Positions 1 to 7,031 of a stretch of 64,000 nucleotides of DNA are shown here, piece after piece. Position numbers and translations under genes: made by a program. Source of the DNA: Gemmiger formicilis (GTDB lineage: Bacteria; Bacillota; Clostridia; Oscillospirales; Ruminococcaceae); contig NZ_WQOH01000011.1 of NCBI RefSeq assembly GCF_018784445.1, positions 1 through 64,000 of the forward strand, given 5' to 3'. The first letter of the stretch is position 1, and every line of letters begins with the position of its first letter. The notes beneath the pieces were generated by a model. The model had not been told where the DNA came from. It searched no databases and worked only from the letters and a program-made list of their open reading frames with translations.

Positions 1-28
1 TATATTTTATCGATTTTGGAAGAAATGA

Positions 29-98
29 GAAAACGGCTTTGCCCCACAACACAGATTTGCACGTTGCATCACTGTGTTGTGGGGGCAAGGCCGTTTTC
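29..98. terminator. Long hairpin, probable bidirectional terminator
   Basis: Arms at 29-54 and 72-98 are complementary over about 26 bp with a single extra G, and enclose a 17-nt loop. Bases next to the right arm on the plus strand are pyrimidine-rich rather than a clean T run. It probably ends transcription of a gene outside the window. No gene is seen between it and the promoter of the secreted protein at 495. Confidence 0.5.
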
Positions 99-287
99 CT
101 ATTTTGCCAAAAGGCACACTCATTTTCCATTTTTCACGGGAAATCTGCATTTTCGTTCGATTTTTCAAAAAACAGGAAATTTTCTGTGCCCTATGGGGCA
201 AAGATATTTTCCTTTTTGGTCGTACAAAATCCAGCCCCAGAAAGGGGCGCTAACTGTATGCCATACCCCGGCAAATCTCAACCGATT
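99..287. other. Non-coding stretch upstream of the LytTR repeats
   Basis: The short open frames here have no ribosome binding site and no recognisable protein. The stretch is AT-rich with runs of T and A. I see nothing functional beyond being upstream DNA of the regulated promoter at 403-430. Confidence 0.4.
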
Positions 288-320
288 CCGCACGAAACGC
301 CGTTTTTAAAGCACGAATTT
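288..320 (+). promoter_or_regulatory. Candidate LytTR direct-repeat pair 1
   Basis: Two half-sites, CACGAAACG at 291-299 and CACGAATTT at 312-320, start exactly 21 bp apart. LytTR-family regulators bind imperfect 9-bp direct repeats about two helical turns apart, so the spacing fits. The same pattern occurs at 364-396 (inverted) and at 3805-3836 beside the LytTR regulator gene. This pair lies about 85 bp upstream of the -35 box of the gene at 495. Confidence 0.6.
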
Positions 321-363
321 AGGGATAGGCGTAAATGGGGAACGCCGTGGGCCGCCATTTACG

Positions 364-396
364 GTTTTCGTGCGTCATAAATGGCGTTTCGTGCGG
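364..396 (-). promoter_or_regulatory. Candidate LytTR direct-repeat pair 2 (inverted)
   Basis: On the minus strand this reads CACGAAACG, 12 bp, then CACGAAAA, again with 21-bp start-to-start spacing. It is in inverted orientation to pair 1. Its edge is less than 10 bp from the -35 box at 403-408, the usual place for a LytTR activator. Confidence 0.6.
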
Positions 397-402
397 AATG
401 GG

Positions 403-430
403 TTGCAATGGGGCGGGGATTTTTTACAAT
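403..430 (+). promoter_or_regulatory. Promoter of the secreted protein gene at 495
   Basis: TTGCAA at 403-408, a 16-bp spacer and TACAAT at 425-430. The promoter at 3838-3865 has the same geometry (TTGGAA, 16 bp, TATAAT) and both sit beside the 21-bp-spaced repeats, which supports shared control. Confidence 0.6.
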
Positions 431-494
431 AGGGGTATGGTTCACTTTTCTGAACTGCGAAGCCGCTTAGATTGTAAAAAAGGAGAACTGAAAA

Positions 495-1535
495 ATGAGA
501 AAGTCCGCATCCAAACTCTTGGCTACGCTACTGACGGTCGCCGCACTGGCAGTCTGCGTGCCTGTTTCTGCGTTTGCAAAATCCAGCAAGCCGCTGAGCT
601 ACCTGTACACCTACCGCCTGAATTTCGATGGCTATGATACGATGTCCATCTCCCCGGATGACACCGGCTACCTGACCGTGCCCGCCCTGCCTGATGGCTA
701 TGCCTACTGGATGTGCAACGGCCGGCACTTCACCCCCGGCCAGCAGCTGACCTATGACTCCCTGGACGATTGGATGTGCCCGGGCGTTGACCTGGACGAT
801 GACCTCGGCCATGGCCGCTACATCAGCTCCTACTTTATGCCCATGACCGGCGAGACCGTTTTTGTCCACTACTACACCGACACCACCGCCGTCAAGATCG
901 ACGCTGTCAGTGTGGGCGGCTCGACCGAAGTTCCCGCCACCGCCGACGGCAAAAAAGTCGTAGAGTGGGCCAACGCAGATAAGACCATCCGCATTGCCGT
1001 ACCCAACACCGTCTCTTACGATGATATGTTCTGGCACTGCAATGTTGACGAGAGCGACTACAACCTGAACCTGTACGCCATCTTCGAGGATGACGCCACT
1101 TACACTGACCCCACCCAGCCCGCTGCCCCTGCCGCTGCCCCCGAGGACAACACCCCGGTCGTTGACACCCGCACGGCCCAGCAGAAGGAAATCGACGAGG
1201 CCATCGCCAATGGCACCTGGGGCATCGAGTACACCACCTGCCAGAAGTGCGGTTATCACAACTGGACCCGCCAGGGCAACGTTTATGTCTGCGACACCTG
1301 CGGCAACACGACGACCACGGTCGTCGGCCCCAAGGGTGTGAAGGGCTATGTCGGCAGCGGTGCGATCGCCGCTGTTGCGCCCAAGGCTTCCGCCCCCGAG
1401 ACCCGCTACGCCACCGCCGCCGAGGCACAGGCCGCCGCTGACAAGCGCGAGGCCGCTTACGCTGCCGCTGTGGCCGCGTTCCAGAAGCAGATCGACGCGC
1501 AGAATGCCGCCTACCTGGCCGCGCTGGGCAAGTAA
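495..1535 (+). CDS. Secreted protein with zinc-ribbon-like motif
   Basis: A 346-residue exported protein of unknown function. The N-terminus is a Sec signal peptide with Lys/Arg residues, a hydrophobic core at about 8-26 and a likely cut after SAFA at 28. The middle (about 60-200) is rich in Tyr, Trp and Asp and ends in a LYAIF segment reminiscent of InlB-type repeats, a weak resemblance. An Ala/Pro linker follows, then a four-cysteine motif CX2C-X13-CX2C (C249, C252, C266, C269) like a zinc ribbon, and an Ala-rich helical tail. The start at ATG 495 follows AAAGGAG. Its promoter carries two LytTR-like repeat pairs, and it points tail-to-tail at the two-component operon. It could be a signal-controlled surface or matrix protein, but the function is not known. 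Confidence 0.85.
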   Translation: MRKSASKLLATLLTVAALAVCVPVSAFAKSSKPLSYLYTYRLNFDGYDTMSISPDDTGYLTVPALPDGYAYWMCNGRHFTPGQQLTYDSLDDWMCPGVDLDDDLGHGRYISSYFMPMTGETVFVHYYTDTTAVKIDAVSVGGSTEVPATADGKKVVEWANADKTIRIAVPNTVSYDDMFWHCNVDESDYNLNLYAIFEDDATYTDPTQPAAPAAAPEDNTPVVDTRTAQQKEIDEAIANGTWGIEYTTCQKCGYHNWTRQGNVYVCDTCGNTTTTVVGPKGVKGYVGSGAIAAVAPKASAPETRYATAAEAQAAADKREAAYAAAVAAFQKQIDAQNAAYLAALGK

Positions 1536-1555
1536 TTTGACCCTTCCCATATAAA

Positions 1556-1620
1556 ACACCCCACCCCCGCACCGCATTGTACTAGGCTTCGGACAATGTG
1601 TGCGGGGGTGGGGTGTTTTT
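1556..1620. terminator. Bidirectional Rho-independent terminator
   Basis: The arms ACACCCCACCCCCGCAC (1556-1572) and its exact complement (1600-1616) form a 17-bp GC-rich stem followed by a T run at 1615-1620. It lies between the convergent secreted-protein gene and the histidine kinase gene and can serve both. Confidence 0.9.
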
Positions 1621-1682
1621 GGGGTAATTAAGGCAAAACGGTAGGGGCCGGGCACGGGAGGGATAAATTTCTCCCCTACTTA

Positions 1683-3002
1683 TTATAGGTCATACGCATA
1701 CATCCGGCTCCAGCCTTCCACGGCGGTCTGGGGGATGAGGACGTCGGCCTGCCAGATGTTGTTGTCCTGGGTGGCCTCATACACGCCGTTGTAGCGGTGG
1801 GCCACGGCTTCCACCTGGCGCAGGCCAATGCCGTGTTCCTGGCCGTCGTTTTTGGGCGGCAGAGCACCCGCCGGGGGCAGCGGGTTTTCGCAGCGGATGC
1901 GGCAGAAGTTCGCCGCCGGGCCGATCGTAAACTTAATGCCGCGCACATTCTGGGGCAAAACGCTGTTGGCGCGGATGGCGTTATCCCACAAATTGCCCAC
2001 GACCGTGCAGCAGTCGATCTCGTCCATCAGGCGGGCGGGCAGCTCCAGCCGCAGGCTGACCTTGCAGCCGGCGGCGGTGGCTTCCTCGATTTTGGCGTTC
2101 AGGATGCCGTCCAGCGCGGTGTTGCCGCTTTGTATCACGAAGGTGTCGCGCTCCAGGCGGTCGGCGGCACCCTCCAGGTAGGCTTTCGCATCGTCGATGT
2201 GCCCGCTTTCCAGCATGGAGCTTGCGGTCAGCAGGTGGTTTTTCATATCGTGTTTCCAGCCGCGGGTGGCGTCGTGCTGCTGGATCAGCCGGTGGTACTG
2301 CTCGACCTTATAGGCTTCGATGCGGGCCTGGGCTTTCTCCTGCGCCAGGGCGTAGGCATTTTCCGAGACGTGCAGCAGCTGGCGGTAGGCAAAAACGTTG
2401 ATGACCAAAATCAGCACGCCGATGACCACGGCGGGCACCGGCCCCAGACCGCCCCACACGCTCTCCACCAGCACAAGCATATTTGCCACAATGCTGAGGG
2501 CCGGGATGATTGCAAAATTAAGCCAATCTTTTTCCGTCAGCGTGGCGGACAGCCTGCGGTGGGCGATGAACACATCGACCGCCAGAATGATAAAGCGTGT
2601 CATGAGCGCATACAGGTAAAAAACCAGCGACCCTCCCTGTGTCATCAGCTCATACGTAGAACGGTGAAGGCAGGCTTCCAAAATTGCCTTACTCACCGTA
2701 ATGTCGATGGCAAACGGCAGCACCTGCGCCACGCAGAACCACAATATGCGATACCGCATTTTATCCCGGAAGAGTGCCAGCACGGTGGCCAGCATAAAAA
2801 GTAGTGTGACCACCATGCCCCCCACCGTAGGGAAATAGTGGTTAAACGCAAAAATGACCGCCGCAATAGGCAGCACAAACAGGTAGTACACTGCAGCGCG
2901 CTTGATGCGGCATTCTTTTAGCATGCTGCGGCAGAGATAGAGCAGTGCAAAACCGTCCAACATATCGATGCCAATATCCAACAGAGTCTCTAAAATCTCC
3001 AT
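1683..3002 (-). CDS. AgrC-type sensor histidine kinase (GHKL)
   Basis: A 439-residue membrane sensor kinase of a two-component system. About six hydrophobic segments fill residues 1-210, a coiled region follows, and the motif around H251 (WKHDMKNHL) is the phosphoacceptor type seen in AgrC/LytS-like kinases. The ATPase half has an N box (NLWDNAIRA, N337-N341) and a late G box (GIGLRQVEAVAHRY). There is no separate extracellular sensor domain, so the membrane part probably senses the signal, as in peptide-sensing AgrC proteins. It lies 13 bp downstream of the LytTR regulator and is co-transcribed with it. No agrB/agrD-like genes are seen nearby, so the inducer is unknown. Confidence 0.9.
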   Translation of the reverse strand: MEILETLLDIGIDMLDGFALLYLCRSMLKECRIKRAAVYYLFVLPIAAVIFAFNHYFPTVGGMVVTLLFMLATVLALFRDKMRYRILWFCVAQVLPFAIDITVSKAILEACLHRSTYELMTQGGSLVFYLYALMTRFIILAVDVFIAHRRLSATLTEKDWLNFAIIPALSIVANMLVLVESVWGGLGPVPAVVIGVLILVINVFAYRQLLHVSENAYALAQEKAQARIEAYKVEQYHRLIQQHDATRGWKHDMKNHLLTASSMLESGHIDDAKAYLEGAADRLERDTFVIQSGNTALDGILNAKIEEATAAGCKVSLRLELPARLMDEIDCCTVVGNLWDNAIRANSVLPQNVRGIKFTIGPAANFCRIRCENPLPPAGALPPKNDGQEHGIGLRQVEAVAHRYNGVYEATQDNNIWQADVLIPQTAVEGWSRMYAYDL

Positions 3003-3015
3003 TTTGCAACCCCCC

Positions 3016-3714
3016 TTATGCTTTCAGCGCCAGCAGGGCGCGTTGTATGGCGGTGCTGTATGTGGGGGTCGTGGGCGTTTTACCACCCCCCGCCAGCAAT
3101 AATGCGTCTTTTTCCACGGCCGTGACCTTGGTGGTGTTTACGATATAGCTGCGGTGGCAGCGCACAAACGGCGGCTGGGGCAGGTTTTCCAGCGCCTGTG
3201 TCAGCGAGAGATTGTATTTTTGCCGGGTCTGGGGCGTGACCACCACAATGTTGTGGAGCCGGGCCTCGATATAAAGGATATCGTCGTAGTAATAGCGGTC
3301 GCAGGCTGTGCCGCGCTTGAAGGTCACGCAGGCGTCCGCCCGGCGGCTGATGGAGCGCTTTGCCAGGAAGTCCAGTGTCTCCCACAGCTGCTTTTGCTCC
3401 ACCGGCTTGGGCAGAAAGCCCGCCGCGTGGACCGAGAAGCCGTCCATGACCAGATCCGTGTGGCAGGTGACAAAGATGATATCGATGCGGCTGTTGCAGG
3501 CGCGCAGGCGGCGGGCAAAGGCCATGCCGTCGATGCCGGGGGTCTCGATATCCAGCAGCACGGCGTCGTACCCCTGGAACGCCTGCATGGTATCGGCAGT
3601 GATGCAGCTTTCCGCGCGGATGCCCAGGGGTTGGTTTTGTTCTTCCCACCCGTGCAGCAGGTTTAACAGTTCCTGCATATCGCGCGGGTTATCTTCCACG
3701 ACTAATAGATTCAT
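3016..3714 (-). CDS. LytTR-family response regulator
   Basis: A 232-residue DNA-binding response regulator. The receiver domain (1-118) has acidic residues E7/D8, phosphoacceptor D55 in LLDIETPG, and the conserved Lys K103 in LPKP. Residues about 125-230 are a LytTR domain with the typical FVRCHRSYIVN stretch (183-193). It is first in the operon with the downstream kinase. LytTR proteins bind pairs of direct repeats spaced about 21 bp. Such a pair lies at 3805-3836 just upstream of this gene, and two more are in the promoter of the secreted protein at 495, which suggests autoregulation plus control of both flanking genes. Pairing with the kinase is inferred from adjacency. Confidence 0.93.
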   Translation of the reverse strand: MNLLVVEDNPRDMQELLNLLHGWEEQNQPLGIRAESCITADTMQAFQGYDAVLLDIETPGIDGMAFARRLRACNSRIDIIFVTCHTDLVMDGFSVHAAGFLPKPVEQKQLWETLDFLAKRSISRRADACVTFKRGTACDRYYYDDILYIEARLHNIVVVTPQTRQKYNLSLTQALENLPQPPFVRCHRSYIVNTTKVTAVEKDALLLAGGGKTPTTPTYSTAIQRALLALKA

Positions 3715-3765
3715 AACGGCCTCTTTTTTGTCATTTTGCCGGGTACATTTTGCACATTAACCCTT

Positions 3766-3797
3766 ATTATAGTACAATATCCCGCCGCACCCTGCAA
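3766..3797 (-). promoter_or_regulatory. Possible promoter of the two-component operon
   Basis: On the minus strand TATAAT is at 3771-3766 and TTGCAG at 3797-3792, 20 bp apart. The spacer is longer than usual. LytTR-activated promoters such as agr P2 are known to have long spacers, and the repeat pair at 3805-3836 is directly upstream. Confidence 0.4.
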
Positions 3798-3804
3798 GCG
3801 ACTC

Positions 3805-3836
3805 CGCACGAAACGTTGAATTTTACGCACGAAATT
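3805..3836 (+). promoter_or_regulatory. Candidate LytTR direct-repeat pair 3
   Basis: CACGAAACG at 3807-3815 and CACGAAATT at 3828-3836, start-to-start distance 21 bp, preceded by the same CCG as in pair 1. It lies between two divergent promoter candidates: the regulator operon on the minus strand, and the zinc-knuckle lipoprotein on the plus strand, whose -35 box begins 2 bp after the repeat. One site could control both. Confidence 0.62.
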
Positions 3837-3837
3837 G

Positions 3838-3865
3838 TTGGAATGGGTGGAAATGGGGGTATAAT
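3838..3865 (+). promoter_or_regulatory. Promoter reading toward the lipoprotein at 4119
   Basis: TTGGAA at 3838-3843, 16-bp spacer, TATAAT at 3860-3865. Transcription from here gives a leader of about 245 nt before ATG 4119, so a second closer promoter cannot be excluded. The leader holds a short GC-rich repeat fragment (3892-3921). Confidence 0.55.
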
Positions 3866-3891
3866 CGGGCAATAGCCCCCACGCCCCATAG

Positions 3892-3921
3892 TTGTAGGGG
3901 GCGGCGTCCTCGACGCCCCGC
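3892..3921. repeat. Fragment of GC-rich palindromic repeat (family 3-like)
   Basis: A GTAGGGGGCGGCGTC / GACGCCCC hairpin resembling the piece at 18620-18669. It sits in the predicted leader of the lipoprotein gene at 4119. The rest of 3922-4118 shows no gene. Confidence 0.4.
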
Positions 3922-4118
3922 GCGTTTGCCACCCACCGCCGTTTCGGGTAATTACCAGGCTCTCTCCCCCGCAGAGGGAGATAAACACGGCGGACCTGCA
4001 TTTCATCCCGATTCACCGTCGTTTCATCCTGCTTTGCCTGCAAAATCTCCCCCTTTGCGGTACACTGAAACCAACACAGGGGGCTACACCCCACCGAACC
4101 ACAAAGGAGAATGCAGCT

Positions 4119-5006
4119 ATGAAAAACACGAAATCGGTTCATCCCCACAAGCTGGCCGCTGCGGCGGTCATCCTTGCCTGTATGCTGGGTGCCGGGCTGA
4201 CCGGCTGCAGCACCACCACCAAGCGGGCGGCCCCGCAGCGCGTTACCGCCAGTGAAGCCGCCACGCCAGAAAACGCCCCCACTGCCACGCCTGCCCCCAC
4301 TGCGGCGGCCACCCCGGCCCCGACGGAAGCGCCCATCGTGCCCACCAGCGTAACGCTGGAACAGGAGGGCGGCATTTTGAACAAAGGCATGACCTGGACG
4401 CTGCACGCCACCGTCCTGCCCGAGGACGCCGCCGACAAGACCCTGCACTGGACGTCCAGCGATGAGGGCGTTGCCACCATCGACGACAACGGCATTATCA
4501 CGGCGCTGGCCCCGGGCCAGACGACCATCACCGCCGCCAGCACGGCGGGCGAGGCGTCCACCACCTACAACCTCGTCGTGCAGGAGGTCGTCAAGTGCAG
4601 CTACTGCGGCCTGACCGGCCACACCGCCGACAACTGCACCGCCGCCAGGCAGGCCGCCATTGTGCAGCAGCAACAGCAAGCCGCCGCCCAGGCCGCCGAA
4701 CAGCCCGCTGCAGCAGTCCCCGCCCAGGACTACGCCGTGACCGCCAAGGGCGACCGCATCTATCCCGAGGGCAGTCCCGACATTCCCGAGGGTGGCGTGG
4801 TGCAGCGCCCCGACGGCTCGTTCTATGTGAAAGGCCCCCGCAACGTGATCTTTGGCTACGAGGAAGGCGACCCCGACCCCAATATGCCAGCATGGACCGG
4901 CCTGTGCGTGTTCTGCGGCGACGACGACCACGACGTCTACCACTGCCCCATTCTGGACGCCCAGGAAAACCCGGACGCGTTCTTGATCGAAGATTGGGAG
5001 AAGTAA
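4119..5006 (+). CDS. Lipoprotein with Ig-like domain and two CCHC motifs
   Basis: A 295-residue predicted lipoprotein. The signal peptide ends in the lipobox LTGC (Cys30), followed by an Ala/Thr/Pro linker (about 40-75) that could span the cell wall. Residues 76-157 look like a bacterial Ig-like (Big_2) domain, with WTSSDEGVATID and APGQTTITA typical of that fold. A CX2CX4HX4C motif follows at C160-C173, then a Gln/Ala helix, and a second CX2CX4HX4C motif at C263-C276 near the C-terminus. That spacing matches the zinc-knuckle signature of retroviral and eukaryotic nucleic-acid-binding proteins, and is surprising outside the membrane. ATG 4119 follows AAAGGAG. Its promoter abuts LytTR pair 3. 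Function unknown; the motifs may bind metal or form disulfides. Confidence 0.88.
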   Translation: MKNTKSVHPHKLAAAAVILACMLGAGLTGCSTTTKRAAPQRVTASEAATPENAPTATPAPTAAATPAPTEAPIVPTSVTLEQEGGILNKGMTWTLHATVLPEDAADKTLHWTSSDEGVATIDDNGIITALAPGQTTITAASTAGEASTTYNLVVQEVVKCSYCGLTGHTADNCTAARQAAIVQQQQQAAAQAAEQPAAAVPAQDYAVTAKGDRIYPEGSPDIPEGGVVQRPDGSFYVKGPRNVIFGYEEGDPDPNMPAWTGLCVFCGDDDHDVYHCPILDAQENPDAFLIEDWEK

Positions 5007-5020
5007 TGCGTTTTTTATAA

Positions 5021-5157
5021 GCCTTCCCCCTGGGGGGGAAGGTGGCCGAAGGCCGGATGAGGGGCGGACTTGCCACATCAACCCAGTCATGGGCAATCAT
5101 GGCAAAGCCGCCCCTCATCAGTCCGCTTCGCGGACAGCTTCTCCCGAGGGAGAAGCC
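5021..5157. repeat. Family 1 palindromic repeat, copy 1
   Basis: An imperfect ~135-bp palindrome. It opens with GCCTTCCCC and GGTGGCCGAAGGCCGGATGA and closes with TCAGTCCGCTTCGCGGACAG, with a core containing TGGGCAAT. Five related copies occur in the window (8080, 11213, 27041, 28561, 32333). All are intergenic and non-coding. Confidence 0.85.
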
Positions 5158-5163
5158 ATTTTC

Positions 5164-5718
5164 TTATTGGTACACGATCGCGGTCTTTACCTTATTCGCC
5201 GCATCGGCCCCGGCCAGCGTCCGGGCCAGGGCCAGGGCAAAGGGGATCGCCGCGCCCAGGGCTTCACCGGTGATGATGTTGCCGTCGATGGTGATGGGCA
5301 GGCCGGTGTAGCTGGCCCCGGCGGCGGTCAGGTCGGCGTCCATGCCCGGGTAGACCGTGGCCTTTTTGCCTCCCAGCACGCCAAACGCCGCCAGCGCCGT
5401 AGGCGCGGCGCAGATGGCCGCCACGATTTTGCCCTGCGCGGCAAAGTCGGTGCAGACCTTGCGCACCGTGGCGTCGGCTTTCAGGTTCGGCACGCCGGGG
5501 ATGCCGCCGGGCAGGATGCAGGCGTCAAACGCCGCGTAGTCCAGTTCCTCGGCCAGGGCGTCCGCCACAACGTTGACCTGCCGGGCACTCTTGACGATGC
5601 GCTCCCCGCCCACCGCCGCGATGGTCACTTCGACCCCCGCGCGGCGCAGGATATCAACGCAGAGCAGCCCCTCGCACTCCTCCAGCCCCGGGGCAAAAAA
5701 GATGACAGCTTTAGACAT
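5164..5718 (-). CDS. DJ-1/PfpI family protein
   Basis: A 184-residue cytoplasmic protein of the DJ-1/ThiJ/PfpI superfamily. It has the conserved Glu (E16 in GLEECEG) and the nucleophile-elbow cysteine C103 in AAICAAPTA, the counterparts of human DJ-1 E18 and C106. Length and the absence of insertions match YajL/DJ-1-like members. Family members act in oxidative or glyoxal stress protection and some are hydrolases, so the exact reaction is open. The start is set at ATG 5718, which has GGAG 8 bp upstream. A GTG three codons earlier has no such site. It is likely the last gene of a short minus-strand run after the small membrane protein. Confidence 0.92.
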   Translation of the reverse strand: MSKAVIFFAPGLEECEGLLCVDILRRAGVEVTIAAVGGERIVKSARQVNVVADALAEELDYAAFDACILPGGIPGVPNLKADATVRKVCTDFAAQGKIVAAICAAPTALAAFGVLGGKKATVYPGMDADLTAAGASYTGLPITIDGNIITGEALGAAIPFALALARTLAGADAANKVKTAIVYQ

Positions 5719-5734
5719 AATACACACTCCTTGT

Positions 5735-6130
5735 TTAAGTAAACGGGTGAAACGACTTTGTGATGCGCCAGATCAGCGGCAGCGGGGTTTGCAGGCCGCG
5801 CAGGGTCTGCACCAGCCCGACGAGGGACAGGGCATCTACCAGCAGCGTCAGCGTCAGACCCAGCTCGCTGCAATGGGGCAGAAAGCCAACGCAGGCGCAG
5901 ACTGTGGCCAGCGCCAGCACCACAAGGCCCTGGTTCAGGTGGAACTTTACAAAGGCATCGTGCCGCTGTTTGCAACAGGCAGGTATCAGGATCAATACAT
6001 TTAAATAGCACAGCGCCGCCAGCAGCCGGGTCTTGCGCGGCGGGGTGTCCGGCGCGGGGGCGGGCCTGGCCGCCGGGGCGGCGGGCGCAGGGGGCGCAGG
6101 GCGCTTTTTCTTTTTGTGTGATTTTGCCAC
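5735..6130 (-). CDS. Small membrane protein with Lys/Pro/Ala N-terminus
   Basis: A 131-residue protein. The first 30 residues are basic and Pro/Ala-rich (cytoplasmic), followed by three hydrophobic segments at about 36-52, 68-85 and 90-110. The layout, with FHLNQGLVVLAL after the first segment, resembles DUF4870/Tic20-like small membrane proteins found in many Firmicutes. It starts 3 bp after the stop of the esterase gene and is probably co-translated with it. No enzymatic motif is visible. Confidence 0.75.
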   Translation of the reverse strand: MAKSHKKKKRPAPPAPAAPAARPAPAPDTPPRKTRLLAALCYLNVLILIPACCKQRHDAFVKFHLNQGLVVLALATVCACVGFLPHCSELGLTLTLLVDALSLVGLVQTLRGLQTPLPLIWRITKSFHPFT

Positions 6131-6133
6131 GGG

Positions 6134-6889
6134 TTACCTCCATCCAAACAGGAATTTGAAGCAGCGGCCCAGCTGCCGCCGCCAGTCGGCCTCGCAGTGT
6201 TTGCCGTCCAGCTGGCAGTAGGGGTAGACCGCCGCGCCCTGCGCAGTCAGCAGGTTGGTGACTTCCAGCGCTTTGGACGTGTACTGGGCCAGCGCGTGGC
6301 GGCCCTTGCCCTCGCGCTCGCCCCAGCTGATGTAGACCCGCGTGCCGGGGGCCAGCTTTGCCTTTTTGATGTCGGCCTTGACTTCGGTAAAGCTGAACCG
6401 CACCGACGGTGACAGGCAGGCCGCGCGGCTGAACGTCGCGTTGTGGGCCGTGACGCCGTACAGGCTCATCAGCCCGCCCATACTCGACCCGCCGATAGCC
6501 GTGTTGCCGCGGTCGGGCAGCGTGGGGTATTTCGCGTCGATGAGGGGTTTCAGCTCGTTGACCATCCAGTCCAGATACGCCTTGCCCCGACCGTGGATGG
6601 CGTTTTCCTGCCAGGTGAAGTCGTAGGGGCTGTACTCTTCCAGCCGGGCGTTGCCCTCGTGGTTGCACTCGGGCGCGACGATGATGGCCTCGCCGTGGGC
6701 GTCCATGTATTCTTTCAGCCCCCAACAGGTGCCGTAGGTGGCCGTGGAATCAAAAAACAGGTTATGCCCATCAAACATATAGACGACCGGGTAGCGCTTG
6801 CCGGAGGTCTGCCAGCCGTCGGGCAGGTAGACGAAGGTGTTGCGATCCAGCCCGAAGGGTGTGATATGGGCGGTGAAGGTTTCGACCAT
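6134..6889 (-). CDS. Esterase, alpha/beta hydrolase (EsterD family)
   Basis: A 251-residue putative esterase. It has the nucleophile elbow GGSSMGG (Ser near residue 119), a YMFDGHNLF oxyanion-region segment and a late DGKH that may supply the catalytic His. Family members (esterase D / Fes-like / mycolyltransferase-like) hydrolyse acyl esters such as feruloyl, acetyl or siderophore esters. No signal peptide is seen, so a cytoplasmic site is likely. ATG 6889 is preceded by GGGAGA. An in-frame ATG 22 codons upstream lies over the promoter and is rejected. A TTGAAA-17-TACAAT promoter lies at 6924-6952. Confidence 0.88.
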   Translation of the reverse strand: MVETFTAHITPFGLDRNTFVYLPDGWQTSGKRYPVVYMFDGHNLFFDSTATYGTCWGLKEYMDAHGEAIIVAPECNHEGNARLEEYSPYDFTWQENAIHGRGKAYLDWMVNELKPLIDAKYPTLPDRGNTAIGGSSMGGLMSLYGVTAHNATFSRAACLSPSVRFSFTEVKADIKKAKLAPGTRVYISWGEREGKGRHALAQYTSKALEVTNLLTAQGAAVYPYCQLDGKHCEADWRRQLGRCFKFLFGWR

Positions 6890-6923
6890 AGGGTATCTCC
6901 CCCTTTTACACAAATTTTCTATT

Positions 6924-6952
6924 ATTGTAGCGCATTTGCCCGGCTTTTTCAA
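6924..6952 (-). promoter_or_regulatory. Promoter of the esterase operon
   Basis: On the minus strand, TTGAAA (6952-6947), 17-bp spacer, TACAAT (6929-6924), about 35 bp upstream of ATG 6889. It is divergent from the promoter of the transporter gene. Confidence 0.7.
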
Positions 6953-6972
6953 CAAAAATTGTGCGGGGTGGG

Positions 6973-7001
6973 TTGTATTCTGCGCGGCAAAATGTTACTC
7001 T
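6973..7001 (+). promoter_or_regulatory. Promoter of the PTS-like transporter
   Basis: TTGTAT at 6973-6978, 17-bp spacer, TACTCT at 6996-7001, about 30 bp upstream of ATG 7032. Boxes are moderate matches. Confidence 0.5.
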
Positions 7002-7031
7002 ACTTTTAACAAAAGAAGAGGAGTGTGTAAA

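Noticed and set aside
1-5006. AgrB/AgrD peptide-signal genes near the AgrC-type kinase
   Set aside because: No membrane protease of AgrB type or short pro-peptide with a ribosome site was found here; the inducer gene must be elsewhere or of another kind.
6890-7031. Longer N-terminus for the PTS-IIC-like protein or the esterase
   Set aside because: Both extensions run over the divergent promoters; the inner ATGs have ribosome sites.
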